A stretch of DNA of 64,000 nt, taken from assembly GCA_900320045.1 (NCBI GenBank), contig ONQT01000004.1, positions 1 through 64,000 on the forward strand, in the 5' to 3' direction. Below, in pieces: positions 41,877 to 50,452 of this stretch. Below the pieces are notes generated by a model. It had not been told where the DNA came from. It did no database searches and saw nothing but the letters and a program-made list of their open reading frames with translations. Both the position numbers and the translations under genes were made by a program. Numbering within the stretch: position 1 is the stretch's first letter; every line of letters starts with the position of its first letter. This DNA comes from an uncultured Prevotellaceae bacterium (GTDB lineage: Bacteria > Bacteroidota > Bacteroidia > Bacteroidales > Bacteroidaceae).

Positions 41877-43790
41877 TTATCTTCCCATCAATACCAGCAT
41901 GGCGTTGATGTCGCTTGGGGATACTCCGGGAATTCTACTGGCTTGAGCGAGCGTTTCTGGTTGAATACGCTCTAATTTCTGTCGCGCTTCTGTAGAAATG
42001 GCGGTAAGATTGGGATAATCGAAACGGTCTTTGATTTTGATGTTTTCCAGTCGGTGCATTTTCTCGGCGACCTGTTTCTCGCGTTCAATATATCCTTTGT
42101 ATTTGATATGGATTTCTGCAGCCTCGGCTATTTCTTCCTTTCTGTTGGGTAGTTGGTCGATGAAGGCTTTGAAGGCAGGAACGATAGTGTAAAGCTTCTC
42201 AAAGTTCAGTTCGGGACGAGCCACTAAGTCTTCCAACTTGCAACCGTAGACGAGTGGGGTAGAGCCGATGTTTTCCAATGCGCCGTTAACTTCTTTGGGT
42301 TTTATGGCATACGTTTTGCAATATTCTTCAATGGCTGCGACGTGTTCCTTTTTCTCCATCCACCAGGCATAGCGATCTTGTTTGGCAATGCCTAATTTGT
42401 AAGCCTTTTCAGTCAAGCGTGCATCTGCATCGTCTTGTCTGAGGAGAATACGATACTCTGCCCTCGAGGTGAACATTCTATAGGGCTCATCCACACCTTT
42501 AGTGACCAGATCGTCTATCAGCACACCGATGTATGCTTCATCGCGTTTCAGTTCAAAAGTTGGTGTTTCAGCTCCGTTGGCGCATCCTACCGAACCGGCC
42601 AGCAATGCTGCGTTTATGCCTGCTATAGTTCCTTGTCCTCCTGCTTCCTCATAGCCTGTTGTGCCGTTTACCTGTCCAGCCATAAAGAGGCCGCCCACCA
42701 CTTTTGATTCCAGCGAATGCTTTAGTTGTGTAGGGTCGAAGAAGTCGTATTCTATAGCGTATCCAGGACGATAAATCTTTACATCCCGCAGGGCTGGTAT
42801 CTTTCTGAGGGCGGCTATCTGCACGTCCATCGGGAGCGACGATGAGAAGCCGTTCAGGTACATCTCGTTGGTGTTTTCACCTTCCGGTTCCAAGAATAGC
42901 AGGTGTTGTGGTCGTTCTGGGAATGTGACCAGTTTGGTCTCGATGGACGGGCAGTAGCGAGGTCCAATGGATTGTATCTGTCCGTTATAGAGTGGTGAGT
43001 CGGCGAGTCCACTGCGTAGTGTCTCGTGTACCTTCTCGTTGGTGTAGCACACCCAGCATGGCAACTGCTGTAGTGGACGGTTTTCGCCCATAAACGAGAA
43101 CTTATAGTAACCGTTCTCACCGTCCTGTCGCTCCATATCCTCAAAATGGATGCTACGTTTGTCTATGCGGACGGGTGTTCCAGTCTTCATACGAGCCGAA
43201 CGGATGCCGTGTTGTGTAATGCTCTCCGTTAAATGAGGTACAGCAGGTTCGGCAATACGTCCTCCTGCTACCATTTTTCTGCCGATGTGCATCAGACCGT
43301 TGAGGAATGTACCTGCAGTTATCACGACGGCTTTAGCTCTCAATTCGCAGCCCCAGATAGTTTTGACGCCTATGACTTGGGGTCTTGCGACCGAATCGCA
43401 AGACACTGTTTCGGTTAAGAGCTCGTCGGCCTGATCTTGCCAGATATCGAGGTTGGGGGTGCTGTCAAGTACGGAACGCCATTTCCAGATGAACTTACCG
43501 CGGTCGCATTGTGCCCTGGGGCTCCAGACGGCAGGACCTTTCGAGCGATTCAGCATACGAAACTGTATAGCGGTGGCATCCGTCACCAGTCCCATTTGTC
43601 CTCCCAGCGCATCGATTTCGCGGACAATCTGTCCTTTGGCAATACCGCCCACGGCTGGGTTGCACGACATCTGTGCTATCTTGTTCATGTCCATGGTGAC
43701 CAGGCACGTCTTAGCCCCCATGTTGGCTGAGGCCGTTGCAGCCTCGCATCCAGCATGTCCGCCACCAATCACAATCACATCATAATTCAT
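41877..43790 (-). CDS. mnmG: tRNA uridine 5-carboxymethylaminomethyl modification enzyme MnmG (GidA)
   Basis: A 637-residue FAD-dependent enzyme that works with MnmE on wobble uridine 34. The FAD motif G-G-G-H-A-G-C-E-A is at the N-terminus, and P-S-I-E-T-K and G-T-T-G-Y-E-E-A-A are present. A short insert (S-C-D-S-V-A-R, residues 129-136) is encoded by a perfect palindrome. An alternative start ATG 43796 (M-I-M-N-Y-D) lies 5 bp from the -7 box. mnmG commonly lies near oriC, consistent with the parS sites here. Confidence 0.95.
   Translation of the reverse strand: MNYDVIVIGGGHAGCEAATASANMGAKTCLVTMDMNKIAQMSCNPAVGGIAKGQIVREIDALGGQMGLVTDATAIQFRMLNRSKGPAVWSPRAQCDRGKFIWKWRSVLDSTPNLDIWQDQADELLTETVSCDSVARPQVIGVKTIWGCELRAKAVVITAGTFLNGLMHIGRKMVAGGRIAEPAVPHLTESITQHGIRSARMKTGTPVRIDKRSIHFEDMERQDGENGYYKFSFMGENRPLQQLPCWVCYTNEKVHETLRSGLADSPLYNGQIQSIGPRYCPSIETKLVTFPERPQHLLFLEPEGENTNEMYLNGFSSSLPMDVQIAALRKIPALRDVKIYRPGYAIEYDFFDPTQLKHSLESKVVGGLFMAGQVNGTTGYEEAGGQGTIAGINAALLAGSVGCANGAETPTFELKRDEAYIGVLIDDLVTKGVDEPYRMFTSRAEYRILLRQDDADARLTEKAYKLGIAKQDRYAWWMEKKEHVAAIEEYCKTYAIKPKEVNGALENIGSTPLVYGCKLEDLVARPELNFEKLYTIVPAFKAFIDQLPNRKEEIAEAAEIHIKYKGYIEREKQVAEKMHRLENIKIKDRFDYPNLTAISTEARQKLERIQPETLAQASRIPGVSPSDINAMLVLMGR
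43382..43404. repeat. In-frame palindrome in mnmG
   Basis: Arms GTCTTGCG and CGCAAGAC are perfect 8-bp inverted repeats around a 7-nt loop (ATTCGGT on the coding strand). It encodes S-C-D-S-V-A-R within a loop region. Confidence 0.78.
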
Positions 43791-43801
43791 TATCATGGGT
43801 A

Positions 43802-43832
43802 CAAAGGTACAAATAAGTGCGAACAATACAAA
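43802..43832 (-). promoter_or_regulatory. Promoter of the mnmG operon
   Basis: On the minus strand TTTGT and TACCTTTG (-7 box 43809-43802) are about 19 bp apart. The -7 box is 11 bp from ATG 43790 and 5 bp from ATG 43796. Confidence 0.7.
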
Positions 43833-43928
43833 ATAAAAATCATTTTTTTAAAAACCTGATGTTATTTGTACCGATTTTATTACCTTTGCAGCCGCAGACT
43901 TAAATAGCTGAAAAGTAGTAATCATTTC

Positions 43929-44846
43929 ATGACATATCTTGGCGAACTGATTTCAATAGGAGTCGCATTCTCTTGGACGGCGACGGCGTTGCTCAGCGAG
44001 TATGGCAGCAAGCGATTGGGCAATCTCACGCTCAACGTGTTGCGCATGTTACTAACATTGCTGTTCTCCGTGTTGCTTTTTACCGTTATTTTAGGCACTC
44101 CATGGCCTACTGGCGGCACCACTGAGGCCTATGGCTGGATGCTGCTCTCTGGAGTAGTAGGTTATGTGATTGGGGATTATTGTCTGTTCCAATGCTATAT
44201 CATTATCGGTTCGCGTTTTGGTCAACTGTTCATGACGCTTGCACCTTTGGCTGCCGCTCTGATGGCTTGGGTGACACTGGGCCAGCAGATGACTTTTACA
44301 AGTGTACTGGCGATGCTTATTACCCTGCTGGGCATTGGCATTTCCGTATTGGGCCGGGGCGAGCATCATAAGCTGTCGTTGAAGTTGCCGCTCCACGGCG
44401 TGTTGTTTGCCATCGGAGCAGCTTTGTGTCAAGGTATAGGATTGGTGCTCAGCAAGATTGGCATGGATCATTACCAGGCAGGTGTTTTACCCGAATGGCT
44501 CGTACCGTTCAGTGCAAACTTCTTCCGTTGCATAGCGGGTTTGATAGGTTTTACCCTGTTGCTGTATTTCCGCACCGGATTCGCTCCTCTGAGACAGTCG
44601 TTACACGATGTCAAAGGGATGACGGTGGCGACTGCCACTACCATCTTTGGCCCGTTTGTAGGTGTCGGTTTTTCGTTGATGGCCCTACAGTACACCAGTG
44701 CCGGCATAGCCTCCACGCTGATGGCCTTGACGCCTATCATCATTATCTTGCCGTCTTACTGGCTCTTCCGCGAACCCGTTACTTGGAAGGCCGTGCTGGG
44801 TGCCGTCATTTCCGTTGTCGGTGTCAGTCTGTTTTTTCTGGCGTAG
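43929..44846 (+). CDS. EamA-family (DMT) transporter
   Basis: A 305-residue inner-membrane protein with ten predicted helices in two EamA halves. The second half contains the family-like G-P-F-V-G-V-G-F-S-L and A-G-I-A-S-T-L-M-A-L-T-P-I. Drug/metabolite efflux or uptake is likely; the substrate is unknown. A -7 box TACCTTTG lies at 43881-43888. rnhB follows 26 bp downstream. Confidence 0.88.
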   Translation: MTYLGELISIGVAFSWTATALLSEYGSKRLGNLTLNVLRMLLTLLFSVLLFTVILGTPWPTGGTTEAYGWMLLSGVVGYVIGDYCLFQCYIIIGSRFGQLFMTLAPLAAALMAWVTLGQQMTFTSVLAMLITLLGIGISVLGRGEHHKLSLKLPLHGVLFAIGAALCQGIGLVLSKIGMDHYQAGVLPEWLVPFSANFFRCIAGLIGFTLLLYFRTGFAPLRQSLHDVKGMTVATATTIFGPFVGVGFSLMALQYTSAGIASTLMALTPIIIILPSYWLFREPVTWKAVLGAVISVVGVSLFFLA

Positions 44847-44872
44847 TCTCTGATTTCACATGATAATAAGAT

Positions 44873-45499
44873 ATGTTAGCAAACCATTATTACGAAGGTA
44901 AGATTGAGGCTGGTTGCGACGAGGCTGGTAGAGGTTGTCTGGCCGGCAGTGTATATGCTGCTGCTGTTATTTTTCCTGCCGACTACCAGAACGACGACTT
45001 GAACGACTCCAAGCAGTTGTCGGACCGTCGCCGCAAGCAGTTGCGTGCCATCATAGAGCGCGACGCCGTGGCCTGGGCTGTTGGAGTTGTCACTCCTGAG
45101 GAGATAGACCGTATCAACATTCTCAATGCATCCATTCTGGCCATGCACCGTGCATTAGACCAACTACAGGTGCGCCCTGAGGCCATTATAGTTGACGGAA
45201 ACCGCTTCAAGCCCTACCGTCCCGTGGTTAACGGTTCACCGGTCGCCATACCCCATACCACCATCGTCAAGGGTGACGGCAAGTATCTCTCCATTGCAGC
45301 CGCTTCTATATTGGCCAAGACCTATCGTGACGATTATATGGACCGGCTGGCAGAGGAATATCCTCAGTACGACTGGTTATCGAACAAGGGATATCCCACG
45401 AAGAAACACCGCGAAGCCATTCGACAATACGGCATCACGCCCTACCATCGGAAAACTTTCAACATGTTGGGAGATGGTCAGCTGAGCTTTGACTTCTGA
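44873..45499 (+). CDS. rnhB: Ribonuclease HII
   Basis: A 208-residue enzyme that removes ribonucleotides from DNA. Active-site text: G-C-D-E-A-G-R-G (Asp/Glu), V-D-G-N (Asp), and A-K-T-Y-R-D-D-Y. A short insert (V-V-N-G-S-P-V) follows F-K-P-Y and precedes I-P-H-T-T-I, a place where relatives, as I recall, have only a few residues. It is convergent with the small hypothetical gene 18 bp downstream. Confidence 0.94.
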   Translation: MLANHYYEGKIEAGCDEAGRGCLAGSVYAAAVIFPADYQNDDLNDSKQLSDRRRKQLRAIIERDAVAWAVGVVTPEEIDRINILNASILAMHRALDQLQVRPEAIIVDGNRFKPYRPVVNGSPVAIPHTTIVKGDGKYLSIAAASILAKTYRDDYMDRLAEEYPQYDWLSNKGYPTKKHREAIRQYGITPYHRKTFNMLGDGQLSFDF

Positions 45500-45517
45500 A
45501 AGAAGCGCATAGAAGTC

Positions 45518-45772
45518 TTAGTTCAGGCTCATGCGGATGGTGTGCATCACTCGGCATTTCAAACGTTCTACTTCGCTTGGCGACAATGATTCGCAGTCAT
45601 GCAAATGGGTCAGGATGTCGAATGCTTTCAGGTAGGCTCGCCGTATTTGTGGTGCTGCCGTCAGGTAAGAAGTCCAATAAGATTCTTTATCGGAACAGGC
45701 GTCCATTGCGTAACGAATGAAGTCATCGTCCAGCAGGAACTCGTCGACCTTGGTATAGATTATTCTCTTCAC
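45518..45772 (-). CDS. Small hypothetical protein downstream of an ECF sigma factor
   Basis: An 84-residue soluble protein, unrecognised. It begins M-K-R-I-I-Y-T-K-V-D-E-F-L-L-D-D-D-F-I-R, with D-x-x-S-Y-W-T-S-Y-L-T later. The opening resembles the cytoplasmic sigma-binding start of FecR-type anti-sigma proteins (L-x-D-D-x-F-x-R). It follows the sigma gene by 88 bp, so it may be a reduced anti-sigma factor. No membrane segment is present. Confidence 0.65.
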   Translation of the reverse strand: MKRIIYTKVDEFLLDDDFIRYAMDACSDKESYWTSYLTAAPQIRRAYLKAFDILTHLHDCESLSPSEVERLKCRVMHTIRMSLN

Positions 45773-45860
45773 AAATACAGTCTTTTTCTAAAAGACGCAG
45801 TATTTGTAGAAATGTCATCAATAAAAGTTGAATTTTCTTTTCCCCTTCACTTTCCCGTCT

Positions 45861-46418
45861 TTACATAGCAGCCTCGCGCAGTTTCAGCATACCGCGGTGC
45901 ATCAGGTTGCGCACGCTGTGATAGTTCATCTGCATGATGTCGCAGATTTCTTCGTACTTGCGCTGTTCTATATAATATAAGGTGATGGCTTGTCGCTGGC
46001 GGCGGGTAAGGTGTTGCATCAGATAGGCAACCTGTGCCGACTGCAGGCTCTGCTTCTCCTGGTGCAGATAGTCGTTCTCCACGTCGTCGGTGGTGCAGCG
46101 GTATTCAAAATCCTCTGCGGCCTCCTCGCTGGTGAATGTCTTGCGACGGAACTCATCCAGCAGTCGGTTCTTAAGCGAGATGATGAGATAGGAGCTGAGG
46201 TTGTTGATACTGTTTTTGTCGTGGCGTTTCATGTAAACCTTGACAAACACGTCATGAATGCAGTCCTTCAACAGTTCTTGATCCTGAGTAAGCTTATTAC
46301 CGTAGTTGTGCAACATCTGCACATACAGATCATACAACTGGGCGAAAGCATCGTCGTTGCCTGCACAGAACTGAGCAATGAGCTCACGGGTATGTTCTTT
46401 TAGCGAATTAGTAGCCAT
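45861..46418 (-). CDS. ECF RNA polymerase sigma-70 factor
   Basis: A 185-residue sigma factor of the Bacteroidetes type. Region 2 includes F-A-Q-L-Y-D-L-Y and D-C-I-H-D-V-F-V-K-V-Y, and region 4 contains R-Q-R-Q-A-I-T-L-Y-Y-I-E-Q and Y-E-E-I-C-D-I-M-Q-M-N-Y-H-S-V. The start is ATG 46418. A -7 box (TATCTTTG on the minus strand) is at 46465-46472. No SusC/D or FecR gene adjoins. Confidence 0.93.
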   Translation of the reverse strand: MATNSLKEHTRELIAQFCAGNDDAFAQLYDLYVQMLHNYGNKLTQDQELLKDCIHDVFVKVYMKRHDKNSINNLSSYLIISLKNRLLDEFRRKTFTSEEAAEDFEYRCTTDDVENDYLHQEKQSLQSAQVAYLMQHLTRRQRQAITLYYIEQRKYEEICDIMQMNYHSVRNLMHRGMLKLREAAM

Positions 46419-46505
46419 CAGAATAAGGCACTTATTATTAGTAGTAGTTCCAAATTTTCTGCTGCAAAGATAAATAAAAAAACAAAACCGCAAAAGAAAA
46501 ATGGC

Positions 46506-46550
46506 AAAAAAGAATAGGAAAAACCATTATTTTAACGATTTTTCCTATTC
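46506..46550 (-). terminator. Rho-independent terminator of the pectin-type operon
   Basis: GAATAGGAAAAA (46512-46523) pairs perfectly with TTTTTCCTATTC (46539-46550). On the minus strand a run of six T follows. It lies 16 bp after the DUF6298-like stop codon. Confidence 0.88.
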
Positions 46551-46565
46551 AAAGGGTGTAAAAGG

Positions 46566-49500
46566 TTACTTTTTGCGTATCAAAAATACACTTTTTCCTT
46601 CCAACGTCACTTCCTTCTTGGCGGAGAGTGTCTTGATGACGTTTCCTGTTTTCTCGTCCAGCTGGTCGACTACATAACTGCCGCCGTCCAAAGCAACCTT
46701 CAACGGCGTTGCACTCTGCTTATAGTACAGGCGGTCCTTGTCGCCCTGCAGCAGATAGACATCTTTGGCGGGACTGGCTGCAGGCCGCATGGTGGCAATG
46801 CTTTGCAGTATGCTTTTGTCCTTGACGGGGATGGCTGCACACGAACCACCGGCCATAAGTGATGCCCAGCACATATCGGGATACTTCTGTGCAGAGTATA
46901 TGACGGCCTTCTCGGGATATTGGCTGCGGTATTCGCTGACGGCGCGGTAAACATCCTCAAAGCGTGCTCCGCCGGTACGGATTTTTCTCATGTACTGGCG
47001 TTGTGCCATGTTTACACCGCCGGGAGGAGCATATTCGCCCTTGTTGTGATAGAACCACTGCTCGATGTCGATGATGTCAACCACCTTCGAGCGCACAGGA
47101 TCCTTCAGGATGGCATCCTGCACGTCTTTGTTGACAGCCAGGTCTACCAGTACCTGTCCGTTTTCCTGCTCCCACTCAGCGACTACATCGAGCCAGAACT
47201 GCACGAAATGCAGCGGACCGGTGAATTCCTCGCCGATGGAGTGAATAACGTTTGGCTGGCCTTTAAATGCGTCCAGCGACTGTCGGATGTACTGCCGGTG
47301 CAGTTCTCGCAGCGTGGGGTTAGTCGTGTCGTAGAAGAGGGTAGCGGTGAAGATGCGCTTGTCGCCCGTGAAGTTGACAGGCTCCAGGAACGGTGTGCCG
47401 TTCACGTTGTTGGCTGTGCGCCAGGGACAATCCACCCAGTGTGCGCCAGCCTCCAGAATGTTGTGCTGGAAGTAGTGCTGGTTTTTCAGCAGCAGACCGA
47501 TGTCTTCAGACTTCTTCGCAAACTGCTGCAGTCGCCAGAAGTACCACTTGTTGAGCGTTGTCAGGTCGTACTTGCTCATGCCGTCCCAGGCAAGATCTGA
47601 GTAGGACAGGGCGGCAGAACCGCCCTGCACACGAGCATCCTGAGCAGAACCGCCCTGCACACGAGCGTCGTGAGCAGTTGCCGTTGTGCTGGCGCCGATG
47701 CGGGCAAAAGGCTGTTCGTAGAAGGGAGCCCAAGCGTCGCCGTTTTTGCGGCGTATGCGCTCGTGGTCATCGCGGCGGCGGTCTGTCCACAGGCCGTAGT
47801 TCTGACTGAACAGCAGGGTATGGTTGCGCTGCATCTCACAGATGACACTGTCTATGCGGTCTGTGCCTCCTGTGCCTTCGTAGCCGGGAACAAAACGCGT
47901 CAGTGCATACTTGGCCTTAGCCATCGCAGCATCGGTGGTACGGCCGTTCCACCAAGGTGTCTGATGCTTACCTCCCACCAGCAATGCTCCGTCCTTGCAG
48001 AGCCAGCCGTTCTGCAGGGCATAGACGGAGTGGCTGTGCTTTTCGCTTTTGCCGGAAAGCGCCTTGTCAGCGTTCTTGCGGGCGGAAGCCGTTGCGGCAA
48101 ACGGTTGGGTGGGGGAGGTATCGCCGTCGAAGCGGGCAGAGTCAATCCACTGCTGCATGGTGATACGCGGTTTCAGTGCCTCCTCAGCCATCCTGATGGC
48201 TTCTTCGATGGTTGGCGACGACGAGGCATTGGTGTTGCGCTCCAGCACGCGACACTGCTTCTGAATTCTAGCAGCCACCTCGTTGCTTGGGGTGTTATGG
48301 GATGCAGCTGACAGTCGCTTCTGCAATTGTTCGGCAAACAATGAATAGGGCTTTACGTGTTCGTTCATCTGACCGTAGTCGCCGTTGCCCTGCACTTGTC
48401 CCCAGCAGCCGTAGCTGACGTTGCGCTGCAGGGTGTCGGGCTGATAGCAGAAAAGCCCTGAGGCCGTCGACTGCCACATGGTGCTGTTGACGGTGCTCCA
48501 TCCGGCCCCGAACTTCTCCAGTTCCCAGTTCTTGAAGACGATGTCGTTGCCGTCTATATTGACAATATCGAAGAGAATACCCGGAGCCCATGACGAGATG
48601 GCGCCACTGGGTCCGAAGGACTCCTTTGTCTCGCACTGTACATAGGCGTTAGGTCCTGGAGCCGTATGTCCTACGGCAAAATCGTTGATGCCGTGTTCCG
48701 AATAGCAGCGCTGGAAGAGCGTGTTCTCACCCATTGTCAGGAAGGTGCGTCTGCGGAAGCCGCCCATCTCCGAAACGGGTTGCAGCGACTGGCAGTCCTC
48801 TATTGTTACTTGTTGCGCTGACTTCTGTACGACAACTGCCGAACCGGCAAAGTGCCGGAAGTTGACCATACGCACCCAGCAGTTCTCTGCATCGGCCACG
48901 TAGATGCCGTCCCAGCAGTGGTCTTCATCCAGTGGGCGACGGCTGTCGTAGGTGCTTTCCAGCGACAGGTTCTCCACGCCGCACTCGCTGATGAGGCCTT
49001 TTGCCTCATAGACGATGGCCTTGGCGCCTCCCCACTGTTGTTCGATAGAACAGGTCAGCGGTGCATCGAGAGTGACGTTGTTGCCATTGATGGCTGTAAC
49101 GGTACGGTGCCACTGCAGGTCAATGTCGCCCGGATGCCATGCCCAGTAGCCCATTCGCTTGCCTCCGCCGAACGACTGACAGCCCAGTGACGCTATCCAC
49201 TCGACGGTTGAGGGTCGCCAGATGAGGATGCGCGAACCTTTGGACAGAGCGGCAGAAGCGCCCTGCACACTATTGTTCCTCTTGTTGTTCCCCTTGTCAT
49301 CCTTGGCTCCGAGGATGGTGAGTGTCGTGGCGCCAGCTTGGACGTCGGACACAGCTAACGTGTCCTTTGCCGTGATGCTATGCGTACCTATTATATAGAG
49401 AAGCGCACCGCGGTCGTAGCCCGTCTTACGCAGCACGGTTCTGTTGCGCCCCATGCCTCTCACCACGACGCCGCCGGTGCGGATATACAGCGGCTGACTG

Positions 49501-49766
49501 AGCGTGAAGGTTCCCTCACCCAGCAGCACGGCACCGCGTAAGCCTGTCTGCTTGTTGGCTTTCTGCCTACTGACGTAGTCGATAGCCGCCTGCAGCTGTT
49601 GGCTGTCGTCCTGACCGTTTGGCAGAACATAGGTGGCAACCTGGGCATTAGGAATGGCCTGTTCCGAGTGATGATAGCCACAATATGAGTAATCCATCGG
49701 CAACTGCTGGGCTGCCGATGGAATTACAAATAGTGCGGTTAAAAAGCCAATGAGTTGTCTTTTCAT
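46566..49766 (-). CDS. Large secreted DUF6298-like, beta-helix protein
   Basis: A 1066-residue exported protein: signal peptide 1-20 (ending A-A-Q), then a right-handed beta-helix (G-E-G-T-F-T-L, R-G-M-G-R-N-R-T, about 55-450), a helical linker, and a C-terminal half (W-L-C-K-D-G-A-L-L-V-G-G-K-H-Q-T-P-W-W-N-G onward) resembling DUF6298, which I recall from pectin or rhamnogalacturonan loci. The exact activity is unknown; the neighbours (PL1-like lyase, DUF3826) support a pectin-degradation role. Two palindromic inserts lie near residues 168-174 and 698-720. It is the last gene of the operon. Confidence 0.7.
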   Translation of the reverse strand: MKRQLIGFLTALFVIPSAAQQLPMDYSYCGYHHSEQAIPNAQVATYVLPNGQDDSQQLQAAIDYVSRQKANKQTGLRGAVLLGEGTFTLSQPLYIRTGGVVVRGMGRNRTVLRKTGYDRGALLYIIGTHSITAKDTLAVSDVQAGATTLTILGAKDDKGNNKRNNSVQGASAALSKGSRILIWRPSTVEWIASLGCQSFGGGKRMGYWAWHPGDIDLQWHRTVTAINGNNVTLDAPLTCSIEQQWGGAKAIVYEAKGLISECGVENLSLESTYDSRRPLDEDHCWDGIYVADAENCWVRMVNFRHFAGSAVVVQKSAQQVTIEDCQSLQPVSEMGGFRRRTFLTMGENTLFQRCYSEHGINDFAVGHTAPGPNAYVQCETKESFGPSGAISSWAPGILFDIVNIDGNDIVFKNWELEKFGAGWSTVNSTMWQSTASGLFCYQPDTLQRNVSYGCWGQVQGNGDYGQMNEHVKPYSLFAEQLQKRLSAASHNTPSNEVAARIQKQCRVLERNTNASSSPTIEEAIRMAEEALKPRITMQQWIDSARFDGDTSPTQPFAATASARKNADKALSGKSEKHSHSVYALQNGWLCKDGALLVGGKHQTPWWNGRTTDAAMAKAKYALTRFVPGYEGTGGTDRIDSVICEMQRNHTLLFSQNYGLWTDRRRDDHERIRRKNGDAWAPFYEQPFARIGASTTATAHDARVQGGSAQDARVQGGSAALSYSDLAWDGMSKYDLTTLNKWYFWRLQQFAKKSEDIGLLLKNQHYFQHNILEAGAHWVDCPWRTANNVNGTPFLEPVNFTGDKRIFTATLFYDTTNPTLRELHRQYIRQSLDAFKGQPNVIHSIGEEFTGPLHFVQFWLDVVAEWEQENGQVLVDLAVNKDVQDAILKDPVRSKVVDIIDIEQWFYHNKGEYAPPGGVNMAQRQYMRKIRTGGARFEDVYRAVSEYRSQYPEKAVIYSAQKYPDMCWASLMAGGSCAAIPVKDKSILQSIATMRPAASPAKDVYLLQGDKDRLYYKQSATPLKVALDGGSYVVDQLDEKTGNVIKTLSAKKEVTLEGKSVFLIRKK
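47607..47673. repeat. In-frame palindrome with a 30-bp tandem duplication in the DUF6298-like gene
   Basis: Arms CAGGGCGG and CCGCCCTG are perfect 8-bp inverted repeats with a 5-nt loop (47607-47627). The stretch from 47614 is repeated with offset 30 bp (47614-47643 and 47644-47673), encoding D-A-R-V-Q-G-G-S-A twice. Confidence 0.8.
49245..49265. repeat. Second copy of the same palindrome in the DUF6298-like gene
   Basis: Arms CAGAGCG and CGCCCTG (one mismatch) encode V-Q-G-A-S-A-A-L at residues 167-174. The sequence matches the copy at 47607 at nearly every base (GTGCAGGGCG, TTCTGCCGC, CTGTCC), over 1.6 kb away in the same gene. Confidence 0.8.
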
Positions 49767-49780
49767 ACCGTTCGCGTTTT

Positions 49781-50449
49781 TTATTTCTTATTCTTTGCTT
49801 CTTCTATGCGCTTGTACCAGGCCTCGCGTTCTTTGACCAGGTCATAGCCACGCTTCGACAGCCAGTTGTTGATGCGTCCTTTGTATTTGCCGAACCACCC
49901 GTGCTTGGCGTTCGAGTTCTCTGCGTCGATGGCAAATTCTCGCGCCTCCTTCAGCCACGCCAGAATCTGGGCTTTCTCCTCTTCTTTCAGCGAGGGAATC
50001 ATGTCCAGGTGGGCTTGATAGGTCTTGGGTACTACGCCGTACGTCATTCCGTCCTTGACGGCTTCGATGGTAGCCGCATCAACATACAGCGACAGGTCGG
50101 CCTCCAGTTCGAAGTGGTGCTTGTAGAGCTCGGCGTCGCGACGGCGCTCGGCACTCTCTATGATGCGCTGACGGTGGCCCTTGCCCTGAATGGAGTCCTT
50201 GGCGTACTGCTTCTTCTTGGCGCAGGCCTCGTGAATCTCGTTCAGCAGGAAGTAGCGGTTGGCAATGATGTTGCGCACATTCTCAGCCTTCTGGGCATCG
50301 GTGATGTTCAGGCCGTCGACAATCTTCTGCGATCGGTTCGTGATGTTCTGCACGTACTCGGCATCCAGGCCTTCGGTCTTGAGGGCAACCTGCGCGTTGA
50401 CAGTGATGGTGAGCAGCCCGGCTATGGCTGCAAACAATACCTTTCTCAT
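49781..50449 (-). CDS. DUF3826-family exported protein
   Basis: A 222-residue protein with a signal peptide (1-19, ending N-A-Q) and a mostly helical body rich in Lys and Glu (A-I-L-A-W-L-K-E-A-R-E, W-F-G-K-Y-K-G-R-I-N-N-W-L). This matches my memory of DUF3826 proteins, which occur with pectin-degradation genes. No catalytic motif is recognisable. It sits 3 bp after the PL1-like gene and 14 bp before the DUF6298-like gene. Confidence 0.75.
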   Translation of the reverse strand: MRKVLFAAIAGLLTITVNAQVALKTEGLDAEYVQNITNRSQKIVDGLNITDAQKAENVRNIIANRYFLLNEIHEACAKKKQYAKDSIQGKGHRQRIIESAERRRDAELYKHHFELEADLSLYVDAATIEAVKDGMTYGVVPKTYQAHLDMIPSLKEEEKAQILAWLKEAREFAIDAENSNAKHGWFGKYKGRINNWLSKRGYDLVKEREAWYKRIEEAKNKK

Positions 50450-50452
50450 AGC

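Noticed and set aside
46505..46550. Hairpin as a sigma-factor regulatory element
   Set aside because: The T-run follows on the minus strand just after the DUF6298-like stop codon, so a terminator explains it.
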